Shown here: positions 13,109 to 24,460 of the stretch, piece by piece
How the letters are laid out: every line of letters starts with the position of its first letter
How positions within the stretch are numbered: the first letter of the stretch is position 1
Source of the DNA: Hydractinia symbiolongicarpus
Lineage: Eukaryota; Cnidaria; Hydrozoa; Anthoathecata; Hydractiniidae
Assembly (NCBI RefSeq): GCF_029227915.1
Contig: NC_079881.1
Span: 20,371,501-20,435,500 of the forward strand
Reading direction: 5' to 3'
Length of the DNA stretch: 64,000 nt
Notes under the pieces: model-generated
The model's database searches: none
What the model saw: the letters and a program-made list of their open reading frames with translations, nothing else
Told to the model about the DNA's origin: nothing
Position numbers and translations under genes: made by a program

Positions 13109-13315
13109 CGGAGATGATGTAGTGGTAGCGCATTCGACTTGTAATCATACGGTTTCAGGTTCGAGTCTCCAATCCCGTGCACCTTAAATGCAGTGTTGTT
13201 AGCCCATTTGGTGCAATCTACTGACTGCTAACCGGCTTTTGTGGCAGGCAACCAAGTTAGAGCAATGTAAGTATCTCTGGCGGTAATGTAACATAGTTAC
13301 AGTTGGAGGGGAGGA
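13109..13315 (+). mobile_element. tRNA-derived SINE, copy 1
   Basis: The head resembles a tRNA: 'tagtggtagcgcattcg' is like a D-arm/box A and 'ggtttcaggttcgagtctcc' is like a T-arm/box B. These are internal RNA polymerase III promoter elements. The body ends in 'gttggaggggagg'. The same head plus body recurs on the minus strand at 24072-24275, which identifies an element rather than a tRNA gene. The anticodon-stem pairing is poor. The parent tRNA may be Thr(TGT), uncertain. Confidence 0.75.
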
Positions 13316-13559
13316 AAAACCAATTGTTAGGATGGAATTCCCAAGGACATTAGAACTTTCCATTTCTTTAAGACCACCAAGTCTTAATGGTGAAAACACC
13401 AGTGTTCTTTCATTGTCGTTTACCAAATTTACCAAGCGATGTATGCTGCATTCGTTAAAACTGTTTAAAACCTGGTATAGTTCTTCGGTAGTATGAAAGT
13501 TTGTGCTTACATCCGTTGTTATGGCAATCGTAGGCTGATTGTCATTGAGCCATAACAAC

Positions 13560-13760
13560 AATAAGAGGAAGGTAATCTCATATACTTTAGGGGCAAAAAT
13601 TTCCGCAATTTGCGCCTTTTTTGCGAAAATTTTAGCCCAATAAAAATTTAACCTGAAATTCGCGAAAGTTATTTTCGCGAAAAATCAACTTTTTCTAAAA
13701 ATCGCGAAAGTTTTTTCCAAGTTTTAAAAGGGCTCGAGGGCTCCGAGGACAAGGGTAGAA
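13560..13760. repeat. AT-rich block with repeated 'ttcgcgaaa' palindromes
   Basis: Several overlapping copies of ttcgcgaaa/tttcgcgaaaa and 'gcgaaaattttagc' occur within 150 bases on both strands. This looks like the end of a dispersed palindromic repeat rather than a gene. Related 'ttgcgaaaatt' phrases occur elsewhere in the window, for example near 4120 and 51710. Confidence 0.4.
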
Positions 13761-13820
13761 ATAATAGAATCACGACGAAAAATATAATCAGCCCAAAAAA
13801 TGACTCATATTGCTCATATT

Positions 13821-13925
13821 GTCATATTGCTTCTCCTCCATGATACAAGCAGACCATGACATTTAATATCCCATCAATCAAGAATGCCTTATATCTTGAA
13901 CAAATACCATTAATTTTGGAAAAAT
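13821..13925 (+). repeat. 105-bp direct repeat, copy 1 (spacing 300)
   Basis: Nearly identical to 14121-14225, with only a few substitutions visible. Both begin gtcatattgcttctc and end ttaattttggaaaaat. The sequence between them is unrelated, so this is a local segmental duplication or paired insertions. Confidence 0.85.
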
Positions 13926-14120
13926 CGGCATTAAAAATATTCTTCAGCGGATAGCGCGACAAGAGTGTTACTAAAATGGTTGTTTCCGCTCATGCAGCCG
14001 TCATCTCACCGCTCACTTATTTCTCTCCACCCAACAAAGACTTGAACGATCACCAAATCTAAAAATGAAAAAACATGAAATATTTTATCTAGTGTAAAAA
14101 AAGCTTTATTTACTATAAGT

Positions 14121-14225
14121 GTCATATTGCTTCTCTTCCATGATACAAGCAGACCATGACATTAAATATCCCATCAATCAAGAATGTCTTATGTCTTGAA
14201 CAAATACCATTAATTTTGGAAAAAT
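14121..14225 (+). repeat. 105-bp direct repeat, copy 2
   Basis: Second copy of 13821-13925, same orientation and exactly 300 bases downstream. Non-coding. Confidence 0.85.
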
Positions 14226-14555
14226 ATTATAACATGCCTTTGTTATGGGTCATCATGTATACAAAGACATATAACTCCTTCACTTTATGAATTATGAATG
14301 AAGGTTCCATGTCCATTTGACTTTTGCTAGAGTATAGAAGCACGTCCTTTTTGAATAGCCCCGAAAAAATAAATAAACATATAATTCAATATAATTTATA
14401 TCTTTCTTTATGCATTATGTTTGTTTATGTTATTTTGCATTTTTATAGTTTACTGCAATAAAATTACCATTGCACATGCATATTACTCGCGTTTGCGCTT
14501 GGTTTGCAAATGTAAATTAGGCCTTATTATTAAATACATGTATGTTGGTTACCAG

Positions 14556-14595
14556 CTGGTTACCAAGGTGTTATATATAAGACCTTGGTAACCAG
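14556..14595. repeat. Perfect 14-bp inverted repeat
   Basis: ctggttaccaaggt at 14556-14569 pairs with accttggtaaccag at 14582-14595 around a 12-base AT loop. The core 'ttggtaaccag' also occurs inside both arms of the foldback element at 11.0 and 12.0 kb, suggesting a related terminal repeat. Confidence 0.6.
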
Positions 14596-14599
14596 TGAG

Positions 14600-15567
14600 A
14601 AATAGCTGAGATATATAAATCCTAGTTATGAACTGCATACAAGTAACATCGATCCAGCAAATCAGATCAAAATAACTCATTTTCATTTTTTTTCCTTACC
14701 TTTATATTTCCTTACCCTTATCATTAAATCCAATCTTAAATAACTCTTTTGTTTCCCTTTCTGAGCCGAAGCTAATTAATGGCGGTACCAGTAAGAACAA
14801 GGAAACCAGACGGCTAAAGAACTGTGGGACAACGGATAAACTCTGATACGTATAGGAACATACAGCAGCAAAAAGTATTGGTAGTTTCATTTCGCTTTAT
14901 TCTGAATATAAAAGTAAGGCAATAAAATGTGAAAAATAAAATATAAAATATATGACAGATAAACTATGTTGAACAAAACAACAAAGCCCACTTTCCATTT
15001 TTAGAACTTCGATGATGAAATTTATTCTAATAAGATCATATTATTAATTATTAGATTAAGTGTTTTAATTCGATGAGTATAAAATGGATAAGGAATATAC
15101 AGAACAGAAAAACGTGTCACATGCGTTACTTGTTGCAAATAGTAGCAGCAATTTCAATAAATATAATACAATGTAAAAAGTAGTTAGCTCTACATGGTAA
15201 CATAAGAGCTAAATAATGTTTAACTTGGCCACTTCTATGATATACAACATAAAAGCTGAATAAGGAACAAAAATATAGGCAACCAAAGATAGACAGGTGC
15301 TCGAACAGTCTATTTCATACTTGAACTAATTTCAAACAAAGTTTAGGTTCAGAACAAAAAGGCTGAATAGAATAACGGAAAAAAACATAGGCTTAATGCA
15401 TTCAAGACTCTATCAGGAGGGTAATTCTCATCTATATATTGTCGCTATCAGAATTTTCATGTTGTTCATGTTCAGCATTATTTTGTGTGTTAACTTGTTC
15501 TTTTTGCTCATCAACAACTTCTTTGTTGGCGTGCGAAGTCATTTCCTCAATGCTATTGCCAACAGGT
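14600..15567. other. Intergenic, no gene recognised
   Basis: AT-rich. A short reading frame at 14702-14890 (minus) has a hydrophobic start but no splice chain or recognisable domain. The 3' end of the Helentron below should lie near 15.2-15.5 kb, but no convincing terminal hairpin or CTRR end was found by eye. Confidence 0.4.
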
Positions 15568-16050
15568 TCAAAGGTAATGTTCACCTTGCTGCGTAGCGTC
15601 GCTATAGCCAGCTGCATTCTGGTATATTAAAGCAATTTTCAATGACATTGTGAAAAGCATTTTGATGGCTATTTTGATGGAATCATCTGCTGAAAACATA
15701 TTACAACAAGAATCGCATGTTGCAAATTCATCTGAGATTTGCAGTTTGTCTGCGGATACATCCAAGAGTTCTAGATCAACTTTTATTTTCGTTTCTCTTT
15801 CTTCAGTTGTTGAGAAATCGGTAGTTTTGAGCCGTCTATGTGACATGTACTTTGATATTCTTGCATTTGTAATCGAATAGCATTGCTTTACTTTCACTTC
15901 TTTTGTCAGGTTGCTAAAAATCTTGATAGGTATGGTATCAGTGTTGTCATGTAACACAGCTTTAACAAAATTTGATGTCTTTCCATTCCTTTCCACACGT
16001 TCCTCGGGGTGGACCTTCGTTAAGACCCGCATTAATAACCGCATTAACAA
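15568..16050 (-). pseudogene. RPA1-like OB-fold fragment of a Helentron
   Basis: The open frame reads as a replication protein A-type single-stranded DNA binding fold: HPEERVERNGKTSNFVKAVL, then IPIKIFSNLT and YSITNARISKY, followed by a CDSCCNMF zinc-like pair. RPA-like proteins are common passengers of animal and plant Helitrons, where they are thought to help single-stranded DNA handling during rolling-circle transposition. The frame has no ATG at its natural start and its C-terminus degenerates, so it is a fragment. It is about 0.6 kb downstream of, and in the same orientation as, the endonuclease and helicase remains, consistent with one decayed element. Confidence 0.6.
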
Positions 16051-16639
16051 TCACGAACAATGAAAATGCATTAGGAATTTCTGTTATTTATTTATATGAC
16101 GTTCTATGTTAAGGTGAATCAAAACAGAAGTTTTGTTTTTTTCACTGAAGGGGACCAATATATCATTTTGTATATTTCTTTTGAATGACCAAATTTTACA
16201 TTTAGTTTTTTCGATGGTAATTGTATTGATCAGCTTATGTTTTTCTGGAGTGAAACAAACCGATCTCTCTTGTCATTCCTCAGTTGAAAGAGTAAAATCA
16301 AAGCATTTTCTCTTATTGTCTCGAGATGACGTTATTGGAAGAACAATGGATATGTAGCCACGTATAGTTGAATTTGAAGGTGAAGCTAAAAAATGTTGTG
16401 AGCAGTGAGATATCATCTCTTCTAAAAACAATAGAAACTTATAGTCTAAATGTATTGGCTAAAGTGTTAAAAAATATCAGACTAACCGGAATTTTTTTGA
16501 GGTGTGAAAGATTTGCTAAGACTTGTCATTGTGGTATAAGATTGACTAAAAATATAAATGTTTGAAAGATCTGCACATACATAACTTTAACTTAGTTTCA
16601 CATAACAATACAATTAAAATTACAGAATTCAATAGAATT
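16051..16639. other. Helentron interior, no domain recognised
   Basis: Between the RPA-like and endonuclease-like remains. Short frames occur on both strands (plus at 16133-16357 and 16368-16565), but none shows a recognisable domain. The sequence is AT-rich and probably decayed transposon. Confidence 0.35.
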
Positions 16640-17140
16640 TACAATAAGGATAACAAAACAGCATTATGGTGAGAATAATACAGAGGGACGACATTAGTAA
16701 CGGGGTTATTGAAGTAGTTTTTCACCACATAAATATGGTCAATAATACCGTCTGTTATATGAGTTGGGTCCTGTACAAGTTGTATGTAGCCACATTGTTC
16801 TATCATAGAAATAACACTTGAGGCAGGCTCATCTAAATAATTGAGGTTGGAGTCACCAAGAATTACATGTGGTGATAATTCAGTAAACCCATGTGTTGCT
16901 ACTCTCTGACAATAACATTTTTAGAGGTTGACCAACATTGATTTCTGTAAAGGATATAGCATCATAATGTCCTATTATTTTTAATTCAGTTACATCACTG
17001 TTCATAATAACTATACTCTTGTACTTATCCTGGTTATTGGTGACGGATAGTTTGTAGGAAGGAAATGTTCTTTCTAATTTAGCAATGTTGGAATAACCAG
17101 GCACTTTAGTTTCTGTTAAGCAAATTATACTTGACTGCAT
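16640..17140 (-). pseudogene. Endonuclease/exonuclease/phosphatase (EEP) domain of a Helentron, frameshifted
   Basis: In one frame (17140 to ~16880): SIICLTETKVPGYSN, the N-terminal Glu-containing strand of an EEP/AP-endonuclease fold. In another frame (~16900 to 16640): LGDSNLNY, DPTHITDGIIDHIYV and a final SHHNAV, which correspond to the family's GDFN, D-T, IDHI and SDH motifs. The order and spacing are those of an apurinic-like endonuclease. The SDH triad reads SHH, which would remove a catalytic Asp. A frameshift near 16.9 kb separates the halves. A Pif1 helicase followed by an EEP domain is the known hallmark of Helentrons. The helicase frame ends at 17140, where this one begins. Confidence 0.7.
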
Positions 17141-17751
17141 TAAAGTGAATGCTCCAGTAAATCCAATTTGTGTTTAGCAAACGACCTGATAATAACTAAA
17201 GTAGCAAGAACAGGTGGAGAACTTCTATTTTGCACAATAGTATTTAACCTTATTCTGCTATATTCCACCGATACTTTCTCGTTGCAAGTGACAGCTTTAG
17301 GAGTTATTTCACCAGTGATAAAAAGATTATCAAGACATTTAACTCTACTCAAAGCTACATAAATTTCACCATCATTAAATGGCCGTTGCAGTTTATTCAA
17401 ACGATATGCGTTTGGAAGTGTCAGTCCTTGTAACTTGTGCATTGTGCAGGCCCAGGCAAACATCAATGGAAACTGTGCGCGTATAATGGATAGTGGCGAA
17501 AGAGTATTACTTAAAGGAATATCAGCTTCCATCATCTGGATAGGCACAAGAACATTTTCTAAAGCATATTTATCAGTTCTTCTCATTTTGACACGTGCAG
17601 TAGTATCAGCAAATTTTACATAAATAATTTGTACAGAATAATTTTGATCATATTTAACACAGAAAACTGTACCCAACTGACCATTTATCAAACGATCATC
17701 TGTATGTATATTAATAGTCAACATCACCTTTGCATCCTTTTTAATGATCAA
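17140..17751 (-). pseudogene. Pif1-type Helitron helicase, C-terminal motor region
   Basis: About 200 residues of a Pif1-like superfamily 1 DNA helicase. The start MIIKKDAKVMLTINIHTDDR.NGQLGTV is the typical 'VMLxxNxxxxxGLxNGxxG' region. AWACTMHKLQGLTL is helicase motif V and YVALSRVKCLDNLFI is motif VI. In autonomous elements this domain unwinds DNA during rolling-circle transposition. The frame is open over this part, but the region 5' of it (17.75-18.5 kb) is broken. Cellular PIF1 was considered: the fused EEP region downstream and the Helitron-type protein upstream argue for a transposon. Confidence 0.85.
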
Positions 17752-18530
17752 AGTCAGTAAGGTCAGCTATTTCGTCTAATTTACTTTGTGGAACACCAGG
17801 AGGATTACTGTCAATAGCAAATATTCTAATTTCAGAGTTCGATATCAAGTATCGGAGTATGCAATTTATCTTTCAATGAATTATCAGTAAAGATAAATAC
17901 AGTATCAGGTGGAAGTTCATGTTTATTATACTGCCGTGTTACTCAAGTAACACCAAACCATCTTCAGTTAAAGTTTCAACTCTTATATTGTTTAGTAACC
18001 TTATAAACTGATTGTCACCTTGTTGACGCATAGTTTCAGTTAATTCATAAAAGGTAAAATATTTTCAAGGATGGCAGAAGTTAAGCAAATCATTTTTGAA
18101 GGAACTGAAAACAGTGCATTGCCGAATAGGTGAGGGTTGATATAAATACCCTACAACAATGACAGACAGGCCAGCAAACAATTTTTCAAGGGATACGCCA
18201 AATATGTCACACAGACGCTTGTGAATGTGATATAGTCTATTATTTGATACCATAGATATTTCGTTATTGATAATAACAGAGAGCTCTGTATCTTAACTGT
18301 CACTAAGTTTATTGATATCTGGTGAAGTAGCGCAAAAAGGAATTCCCAATGCTGTATTAATAGTAGCGCCATCAATATTAATGGCTGCTATACCAGTAAG
18401 GGTAACATTCAAAATTTGGATTTCAGCTGTTGAACTAGTATGGAAGCAGACCATTTGGAAACAGACACATAAATAGCATTAATTAAATATGATTTGCCAA
18501 CACCAGTGCCACGGAACAATATTTTCTTAT
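17752..18530 (-). pseudogene. Helitron Pif1 helicase core, broken (copy 1)
   Basis: Helicase motifs are spread over different frames. A Walker A (GTGVGKSYLINAIYVSVSKW) lies around 18.46-18.53 kb. An EISMVSNNRLYHIHKRLCDI segment around 18.20-18.26 kb corresponds to motif II/III. It is followed by VIVVGYLYQPSPIRQ, where functional Pif1 proteins have GDxxQLPP, so the Asp and the Leu-Pro are altered. Frameshifts and stops lie between. The part upstream of 18058 is repeated in the tandem copy at 20.17-22.27 kb. Confidence 0.75.
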
Positions 18531-18699
18531 TTTACTACAGGCAAATTTAATAGAATTTTTGGCCTGGCTATGTCAAATATTTCTCGTTGTTGTTTATCCA
18601 AACTATGAATGAATGTTGCTGATTTTACCACCTGCTAGAAAAGTTATTGAAGTTTGACTATAACCATCAAAGAGTATTGGCTGTTGGTCAACGTCTTCA

Positions 18700-19005
18700 T
18701 CATGTTTCTGGTGACGTTATCTGTGAATGCTCAGACTGATTGTTTCCATTGGTTAGAACTTGGTTAGAAGCAAAGGCAGCGTTTAACCCCTCAGCATGAG
18801 GTTCAAAATTTTCACAGTTCACCCTTACAATATCCAAAACATGGCTTGACTGAAGTTTCTCACAATAGCTGGCATTTATCAATAAATCTGTTTCGTTACG
18901 AAAGGGATAAAACAAAATTAACAAAATAGTGGACATATTTCTCTGGATAAATTCTTTTATATTGAATGTAATATCTAAAAGCTTGTTGGACACAACGACA
19001 TCCAT
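18700..19005 (-). pseudogene. Helitron protein, middle fragment (copy 1)
   Basis: An open frame beginning MDVVVSNKLLDITFNIKEF and carrying FEPHAEGLNAAF, which precedes the helicase core in this element. It overlaps the end of the upstream frame (18975-19598) by about 30 bases in a different phase, so a frameshift separates two parts of one ancestral protein. No catalytic motif is visible. Confidence 0.55.
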
Positions 19006-19598
19006 TTTTCACAGGAATTTATAAGAGGTAATGTCTTCAGAACGCTATGAATATCATGATGAAGTGAACTCACGTCACCAGGTAACAACTCTAGTTGAGT
19101 ATCATTGTTTTCCATGCAGTAACAAACACAATAATACGAAGCAAACATGGCAAGACACATATTATCAACAACAGCATAGGCACCTTTCTTAAAAGTTACA
19201 TTAGGCCTATCTATGTACCTGTCAATAATATTACGTTTAATTATGTCAGTGCTATTAATATCTAGTACATCTATTTGATCGGGTGACTTATGCCTTCTTA
19301 TTTGTTCAGAGGGTATATTACTATTGATATGTATAACCTCAGGAAAACACTTGCAAAGCTCTGGTAAGCTATAGTAAACAGCTTCTTGCACAGATTCTAG
19401 ACGTGAAGTTGCAAAAGCAGATGCAATTTTGTACATGGATTTTCTTGCACCCAAATTTAGTGAGTTGGCCTCCTTTGCTGCCTGTTTAAGAGCTTGAGAT
19501 GACTCAGTTTCTGGCTTAGCAAAGTATGCTGTCATATAGCAAGCAGCTTTATACTTAACAGATACAGACAGGTTTTGATGTTGTACTGTAAAATACAA
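18975..19598 (-). pseudogene. Helitron replicase/helicase linker region (copy 1)
   Basis: A ~200-residue frame with KAACYMTAYFAKPETESSQA, LGARKSMYKIASAFATSRLE and QEAVYYSLPELCKCFPEV. This is the conserved linker of Helitron proteins between the HUH replicase and the helicase (the ...SVQEAVY.LL......SR.V motif region). The upstream HUH replicase itself is not found to the right, so the element is 5' truncated. In this copy the frame runs through a TGG codon near 19004; the tandem copy has TGA there. Confidence 0.75.
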
Positions 19599-20165
19599 AG
19601 CCCGAGGTCAAAAGTACAGACCGAGCTTGTATCTGGTCTGCAAATAAGTATTTCTTTGTAAACAAAACAAACAAAGCTGTATTTAAGTTGCTATTTCCAA
19701 GGCACCAAGGGAGAAAGAATGCATGTTTGATATTAATTCGATTTTGAAATTTTGTAAGTACACAAAACAAATTCAATTATTATTTATGTGGACTCAAACG
19801 AAAAGATGGTTTTAAGTGAGCCACTTTTATATTTCTGTGTGCTATGAAAATGTTTTTTATTTGTTTACGTCTTTATGTTACCATTATAATAATGGCTTTT
19901 CAAAACCGGTTAGTATGGCTTCATACAAAGACCTGGTTAAATCGATTTCTAACACAACAGGTCCTCCGGAACTTAATTAGGCAATCTTTGACGAAATTCA
20001 ATGATGGTTTTTCAAGTTTAGTTGCAAAGTTTTCGAACGGATCATTTTGATCATTATTAGCCGTTTTAAATACCTCCGCATTTGTGAAAATGTTAATAAA
20101 TTTTAAATCGCACTTAAGGTAATTACGTAGTTTGAATGAATTCATGTTTTTTGCTGTATTGCTGT

Positions 20166-20640
20166 AATATTTTCAAGGATGGCAGAAGTTAAGCAAATCA
20201 TTTTTGAAGGAACTGAAAACAGTGCATTGCCGAATAGGTGAGGGTTGATATAAATACCCTACAACAATGACAGACAGGCCAGCAAACAATTTTTCAAGGG
20301 ATACGCCAAATATGTCACACAGACGCTTGTGAATGTGATATAGTCTATTATTTGATACCATAGATATTTCGTTATTGATAATAACAGAGAGCTCTGTATC
20401 TTAACTGTCACTAAGTTTATTGATATCTGGTGAAGTAGCGCAAAAAGGAATTCCCAATGCTGTATTAATAGTAGCGCCATCAATATTAATGGCTGCTATA
20501 CCAGTAAGGGTAACATTCAAAATTTGGATTTCAGCTGTTGAACTAGTATGGAAGCAGACCATTTGGAAACAGACACATAAATAGCATTAATTAAATATGA
20601 TTTGCCAACACCAGTGCCACGGAACAATATTTTCTTATTT
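20166..20640 (-). pseudogene. Helitron Pif1 helicase core, broken (copy 2)
   Basis: Duplicate of the 18058-18530 part: the same Walker A (~20.57-20.64 kb), EISMVSNN motif and altered GYLYQPSP motif, with the same frameshifts. The C-terminal helicase and EEP parts are not present in this copy because the duplication starts inside the helicase. Confidence 0.75.
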
Positions 20641-20807
20641 TACTACAGGCAAATTTAATAGAATTTTTGGCCTGGCTATGTCAAATATTTCTCGTTGTTG
20701 TTTATCCAAACTATGAATGAATGTTGCTGATTTTACCACCTGCTAGAAAAGTTATTGAAGTTTGACTATAACCATCAAAGAGTATTGGCTGTTGGTCAAC
20801 GTCTTCA

Positions 20808-21113
20808 TCATGTTTCTGGTGACGTTATCTGTGAATGCTCAGACTGATTGTTTCCATTGGTTAGAACTTGGTTAGAAGCAAAGGCAGCGTTTAACCCCTC
20901 AGCATGAGGTTCAAAATTTTCACAGTTCACCCTTACAATATCCAAAACATGGCTTGACTGAATTTTCTCACAATAGCTGGCATTTATCAATAAATCTGTT
21001 TCGTTACGAAAGGGATAAAACAAAATTAACAAAATAGTGGACATATTTCTCTGGATAAATTCTTTTATATTGAATGTAATATCTAAAAGCTTGTTGGACA
21101 CAACGACATTCAT
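20808..21113 (-). pseudogene. Helitron protein, middle fragment (copy 2)
   Basis: Same frame as 18700-19005, with D2 to N and one L to I replacement in the first half. Inactive for the same reasons. Confidence 0.55.
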
Positions 21114-21706
21114 TTTTCACAGGAATTTATAAGAGGTAATGTCTTCAGAACGCTATGAATATCATGATGAAGTGAACTCACGTCACCAGGTAACAACTCT
21201 AGTTGAGTATCATTGTTTTCCATGCAGTAACAAACACAATAATACGAAGCAAACATGGCAAGACACATATTATCAACAACAGCATAGGCACCTTTCTTAA
21301 AAGTTACATTAGGCCTATCTATGTACCTGTCAATAATATTACGTTTAATTATGTCAGTGCTATTAATATCTAGTACATCTATTTGATCGGGTGACTTATG
21401 CCTTCTTATTTGTTCAGAGGGTATATTACTATTGATATGTATAACCTCAGGAAAACACTTGCAAAGCTCTGGTAAGCTATAGTAAACAGCTTCTTGCACA
21501 GATTCTAGACGTGAAGTTGCAAAAGCAGATGCAATTTTGTACATGGATTTTCTTGCACCCAAATTTAGTGAGTTGGCCTCCTTTGCTGCCTGTTTAAGAG
21601 CTTGAGATGACTCAGTTTCTGGCTTAGCAAAGTATGCTGTCATATAGCAAGCAGCTTTATACTTAACAGATACAGACAGGTTTTGATGTTGTACTGTAAA
21701 ATACAA
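21110..21706 (-). pseudogene. Helitron replicase/helicase linker region (copy 2)
   Basis: Same protein as 18975-19598 up to ...LINSCEK, where a TGA replaces the TGG of copy 1. No other difference was noticed. Confidence 0.75.
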
Positions 21707-22266
21707 AGCCCGAGGTCAAAAGTACAGACCGAGCTTGTATCTGGTCTGCAAATAAGTATTTCTTTGTAAACAAAACAAACAAAGCTGTATTTAAGTTGCT
21801 ATTTCCAAGGCACCAAGGGAGAAAGAATGCATGTTTGATATTAATTCGATTTTGAAATTTTGTAAGTACACAAAACAAATTCAATTATTATTTATGTGGA
21901 CTCAAACGAAAAGATGGTTTTAAGTGAGCCACTTTTATATTTCTGTGTGCTATGAAAATGTTTTTTATTTGTTTACGTCTTTATGTTACCATTATAATAA
22001 TGGCTTTTCAAAACCGGTTAGTATGGCTTCATACAAAGACCTGGTTAAATCGATTTCTAACACAACAGGTCCTCCGGAACTTAATTAGGCAATCTTTGAC
22101 GAAATTCAATGATGGTTTTTCAAGTTTAGTTGCAAAGTTTTCGAACGGATCATTTTGATCATTATTAGCCGTTTTAAATACCTCCGCATTTGTGAAAATG
22201 TTAATAAATTTTAAATCGCACTTAAGGTAATTACGTAGTTTGAATGAATTCATGTTTTTTGCTGTA

Positions 22267-24071
22267 AATGGTTTTTTCAGGCGTACACAATTTTTAACCA
22301 ATTTCACTGAATATTGTTTTTAGGTGTAAATAGGTTTTTCAGGCGTGGATATAGTACGTGGACCTATTTTATAAGTGAATCAACATTTACATTAATTACA
22401 CGTATTTGTAGTAGGTGTAATTACTGTATCATAGTGGCTTCTAATTTTATAGATTGCTCCCATACTTTTAGTGGTCGAATTTAAAAACAATGACCGCTTC
22501 CGGTTCTCTCTAACAAATTTTTTTGAGAAAGCACAAAATCCAAAAAGGAAAAGGAAAAAGAAAGGAAAAAATCCATTATTTGGTTATCATTTTTCTAACC
22601 AACGGAACTAATGAACCGTTTTAAAACAAGACGTTACAATTACTTTATTCATTCGTCACCACTTTATTTTTATTTTTGATAGGTCAGTTTTTGTTCTCAA
22701 AACTAATTTTAAGGCACAAAAAGACAACAATGAATAATTGTTTTCGCAACAAGAGTTAAAAAATGTAAGTCTAGTCAATCATTCATATTTTTAATACCTT
22801 TAATACCTGTTTACAATATTGTTTAAAACAACAGACGAACAGACTAGGATTACATACGTTTTCATAGCAAAGCCAACAACAGTTACATTAGGCATATCAG
22901 TCAACACCCCATACACAACTCAATTGTTCGCGACTTTATTACCTACCATATAAAAAGATGTGGCACAGTCGCAAACTATAAAAGAACCCTATAGGAGCGT
23001 TAGGAATAGCTGATGCTTGTTTACTTAAAGATGTAGATTTCATTGTGTATACTGATTGTGATGAGTTTGAAAGGTAAGCGTAACTATTTAGTATCAATTA
23101 GAGGTTGAGCAGCTGATATCATCATAGCGCTCGTAAAAATATATTATACTAGTCGATAAATCCCGTGGCAAAATCCACTTAGGCAGGATAAAAATGAAAA
23201 AGAGCGGTCATTAGAATTTTGATGACGTGAGCAACCAATCCACAAAAAAAAAATAATTCAGAACCTTGTTTTTACGTTGCCTCTATTGTATAAAGCTTAT
23301 AGAGGTGATCAAGAGAACGTATATAATCATGTACTTTTAAAGAAGGGTTAGGGAGATATAAGGATTTAAAAAACTTACTGACGTCAGCAAAGGCCTGTTA
23401 AAACACAAAAGAATGATTTTAGAAATTTGTATACCTGTTGCCTTCATCGTATAGATCTTAAAATATTTGGGGTTAAAGTTTTTTTGCTGATGTAATCAAC
23501 CCGTCCATTCCGAAACTGATTCGGGACCCAGGTTTGGGAAACTTCCCTAATTTGGTCCCAGCTGTTCCCTACTTACCCACGCGGTGAAAAATCAGTGACG
23601 GCACCACCTCTGTTTCAAGTTATTTATCCTCAAAGTTTTAAGTGCACTGCAATGGCTTCATTAATTTAAAGTAAGATATTGACGTTAAAGAAGTGATTTT
23701 ATTTTCAGTTTTAGTATTCAATCGAGAGATATTTTAAATAAAGGTTATGACGTTTCTTGTTAATTATTCATGATACTTTCTATCAGTCTCGGTATTTTTT
23801 TATATGCAGCACTTTCTCAGTATATTTTCATACAGCACTTCTTTTTATTTTCATTATTACTTATTGTATTATTATGAAGTCTTTTTATTTCATGACGTCA
23901 TCAAAGAACGTTTAAATTTCTTTAACCCCAAACCCGTTCGTAAAAGCATATGATCTTGTGAATGATTTTAACAGCTTTTTTTCAGCTGTACGCAATGAGA
24001 GTAAGTAAGTATATAAGTAAGTAACGAGAAGTTTTGACGTCCTTGGGTGTTTCATCTAACGCTTGGCTCTT
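22267..24071. other. Intergenic, no gene recognised
   Basis: AT-rich. A short stretch at 23140-23185 ('cccgtggcaaaatccact' after 'tactagtcg') resembles, in reverse complement, 63250-63295 near the other end of the window, so it is a dispersed-repeat end. No long open frame or splice chain was found. Confidence 0.45.
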
Positions 24072-24275
24072 CCTCCCCTCCGACAGTACCTCTGTTGTAT
24101 TATCCCCTTGAGATACGTTTAGCATTGCTCTAACTTGCACACAAACCCGTTGACGGTCAGTAGATGGGACCAAATGGGCTGACAACACTACATTTAAAGC
24201 GCACAGGAGTTGGGACTTGAACCTGAAACCTAATAAGTACAAGGCGAATGCGCTACCACTACACTACATCCGCAG
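24072..24275 (-). mobile_element. tRNA-derived SINE, copy 2
   Basis: Reverse-strand copy of the element at 13109-13315. The head reads 'gtagtgtagtggtagcgcat', box B is 'ggtttcaggttcaagtccc', the body has 'gttagagcaatgctaaacg' and the 3' end is 'tcggaggggagg'. Divergence of roughly a quarter of positions in the body suggests an old family. Confidence 0.75.
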
Positions 24276-24460
24276 GAATACATAAAATTGCTCAACACAT
24301 TTAAGATTTGCTATCGGAGAAAATTAATAGTCGGGTAGTTGGGTCTCGAGTAAAGAAAAAAACATCCAAATTTTTTTGCATAACTTTTTTTATTTTACTG
24401 TAATACTACATCAACATCATTATCATTATCAATAGTGATCTGTTTTTCGTTGCTAGGAAA

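Larger units (their letters stand above)
18058..20165. repeat. 2,108-bp tandem duplication, unit 1
   Basis: Positions 18058-20158 recur at +2,108. The unit covers the Helitron helicase core, the linker region and ~400 bp of non-coding flank. I saw only two substitutions between units on inspection: g/t near 18862 against 20970, and c/t near 19004 against 21112. The junction carries the short repeated phrase 'gctgta'. Confidence 0.95.
20166..22266. repeat. 2,108-bp tandem duplication, unit 2
   Basis: Head-to-tail copy of 18058-20158. Beyond 22266 the sequence diverges into 'aatggttttttcaggcgt', which is itself repeated imperfectly ~65 bp further on. The near identity implies a very recent event or an assembly duplication. 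Confidence 0.95.

Noticed and set aside
17140-17751. Cellular PIF1 helicase gene
   Set aside because: The upstream Helitron-type linker, downstream EEP domain and broken helicase core indicate a transposon.
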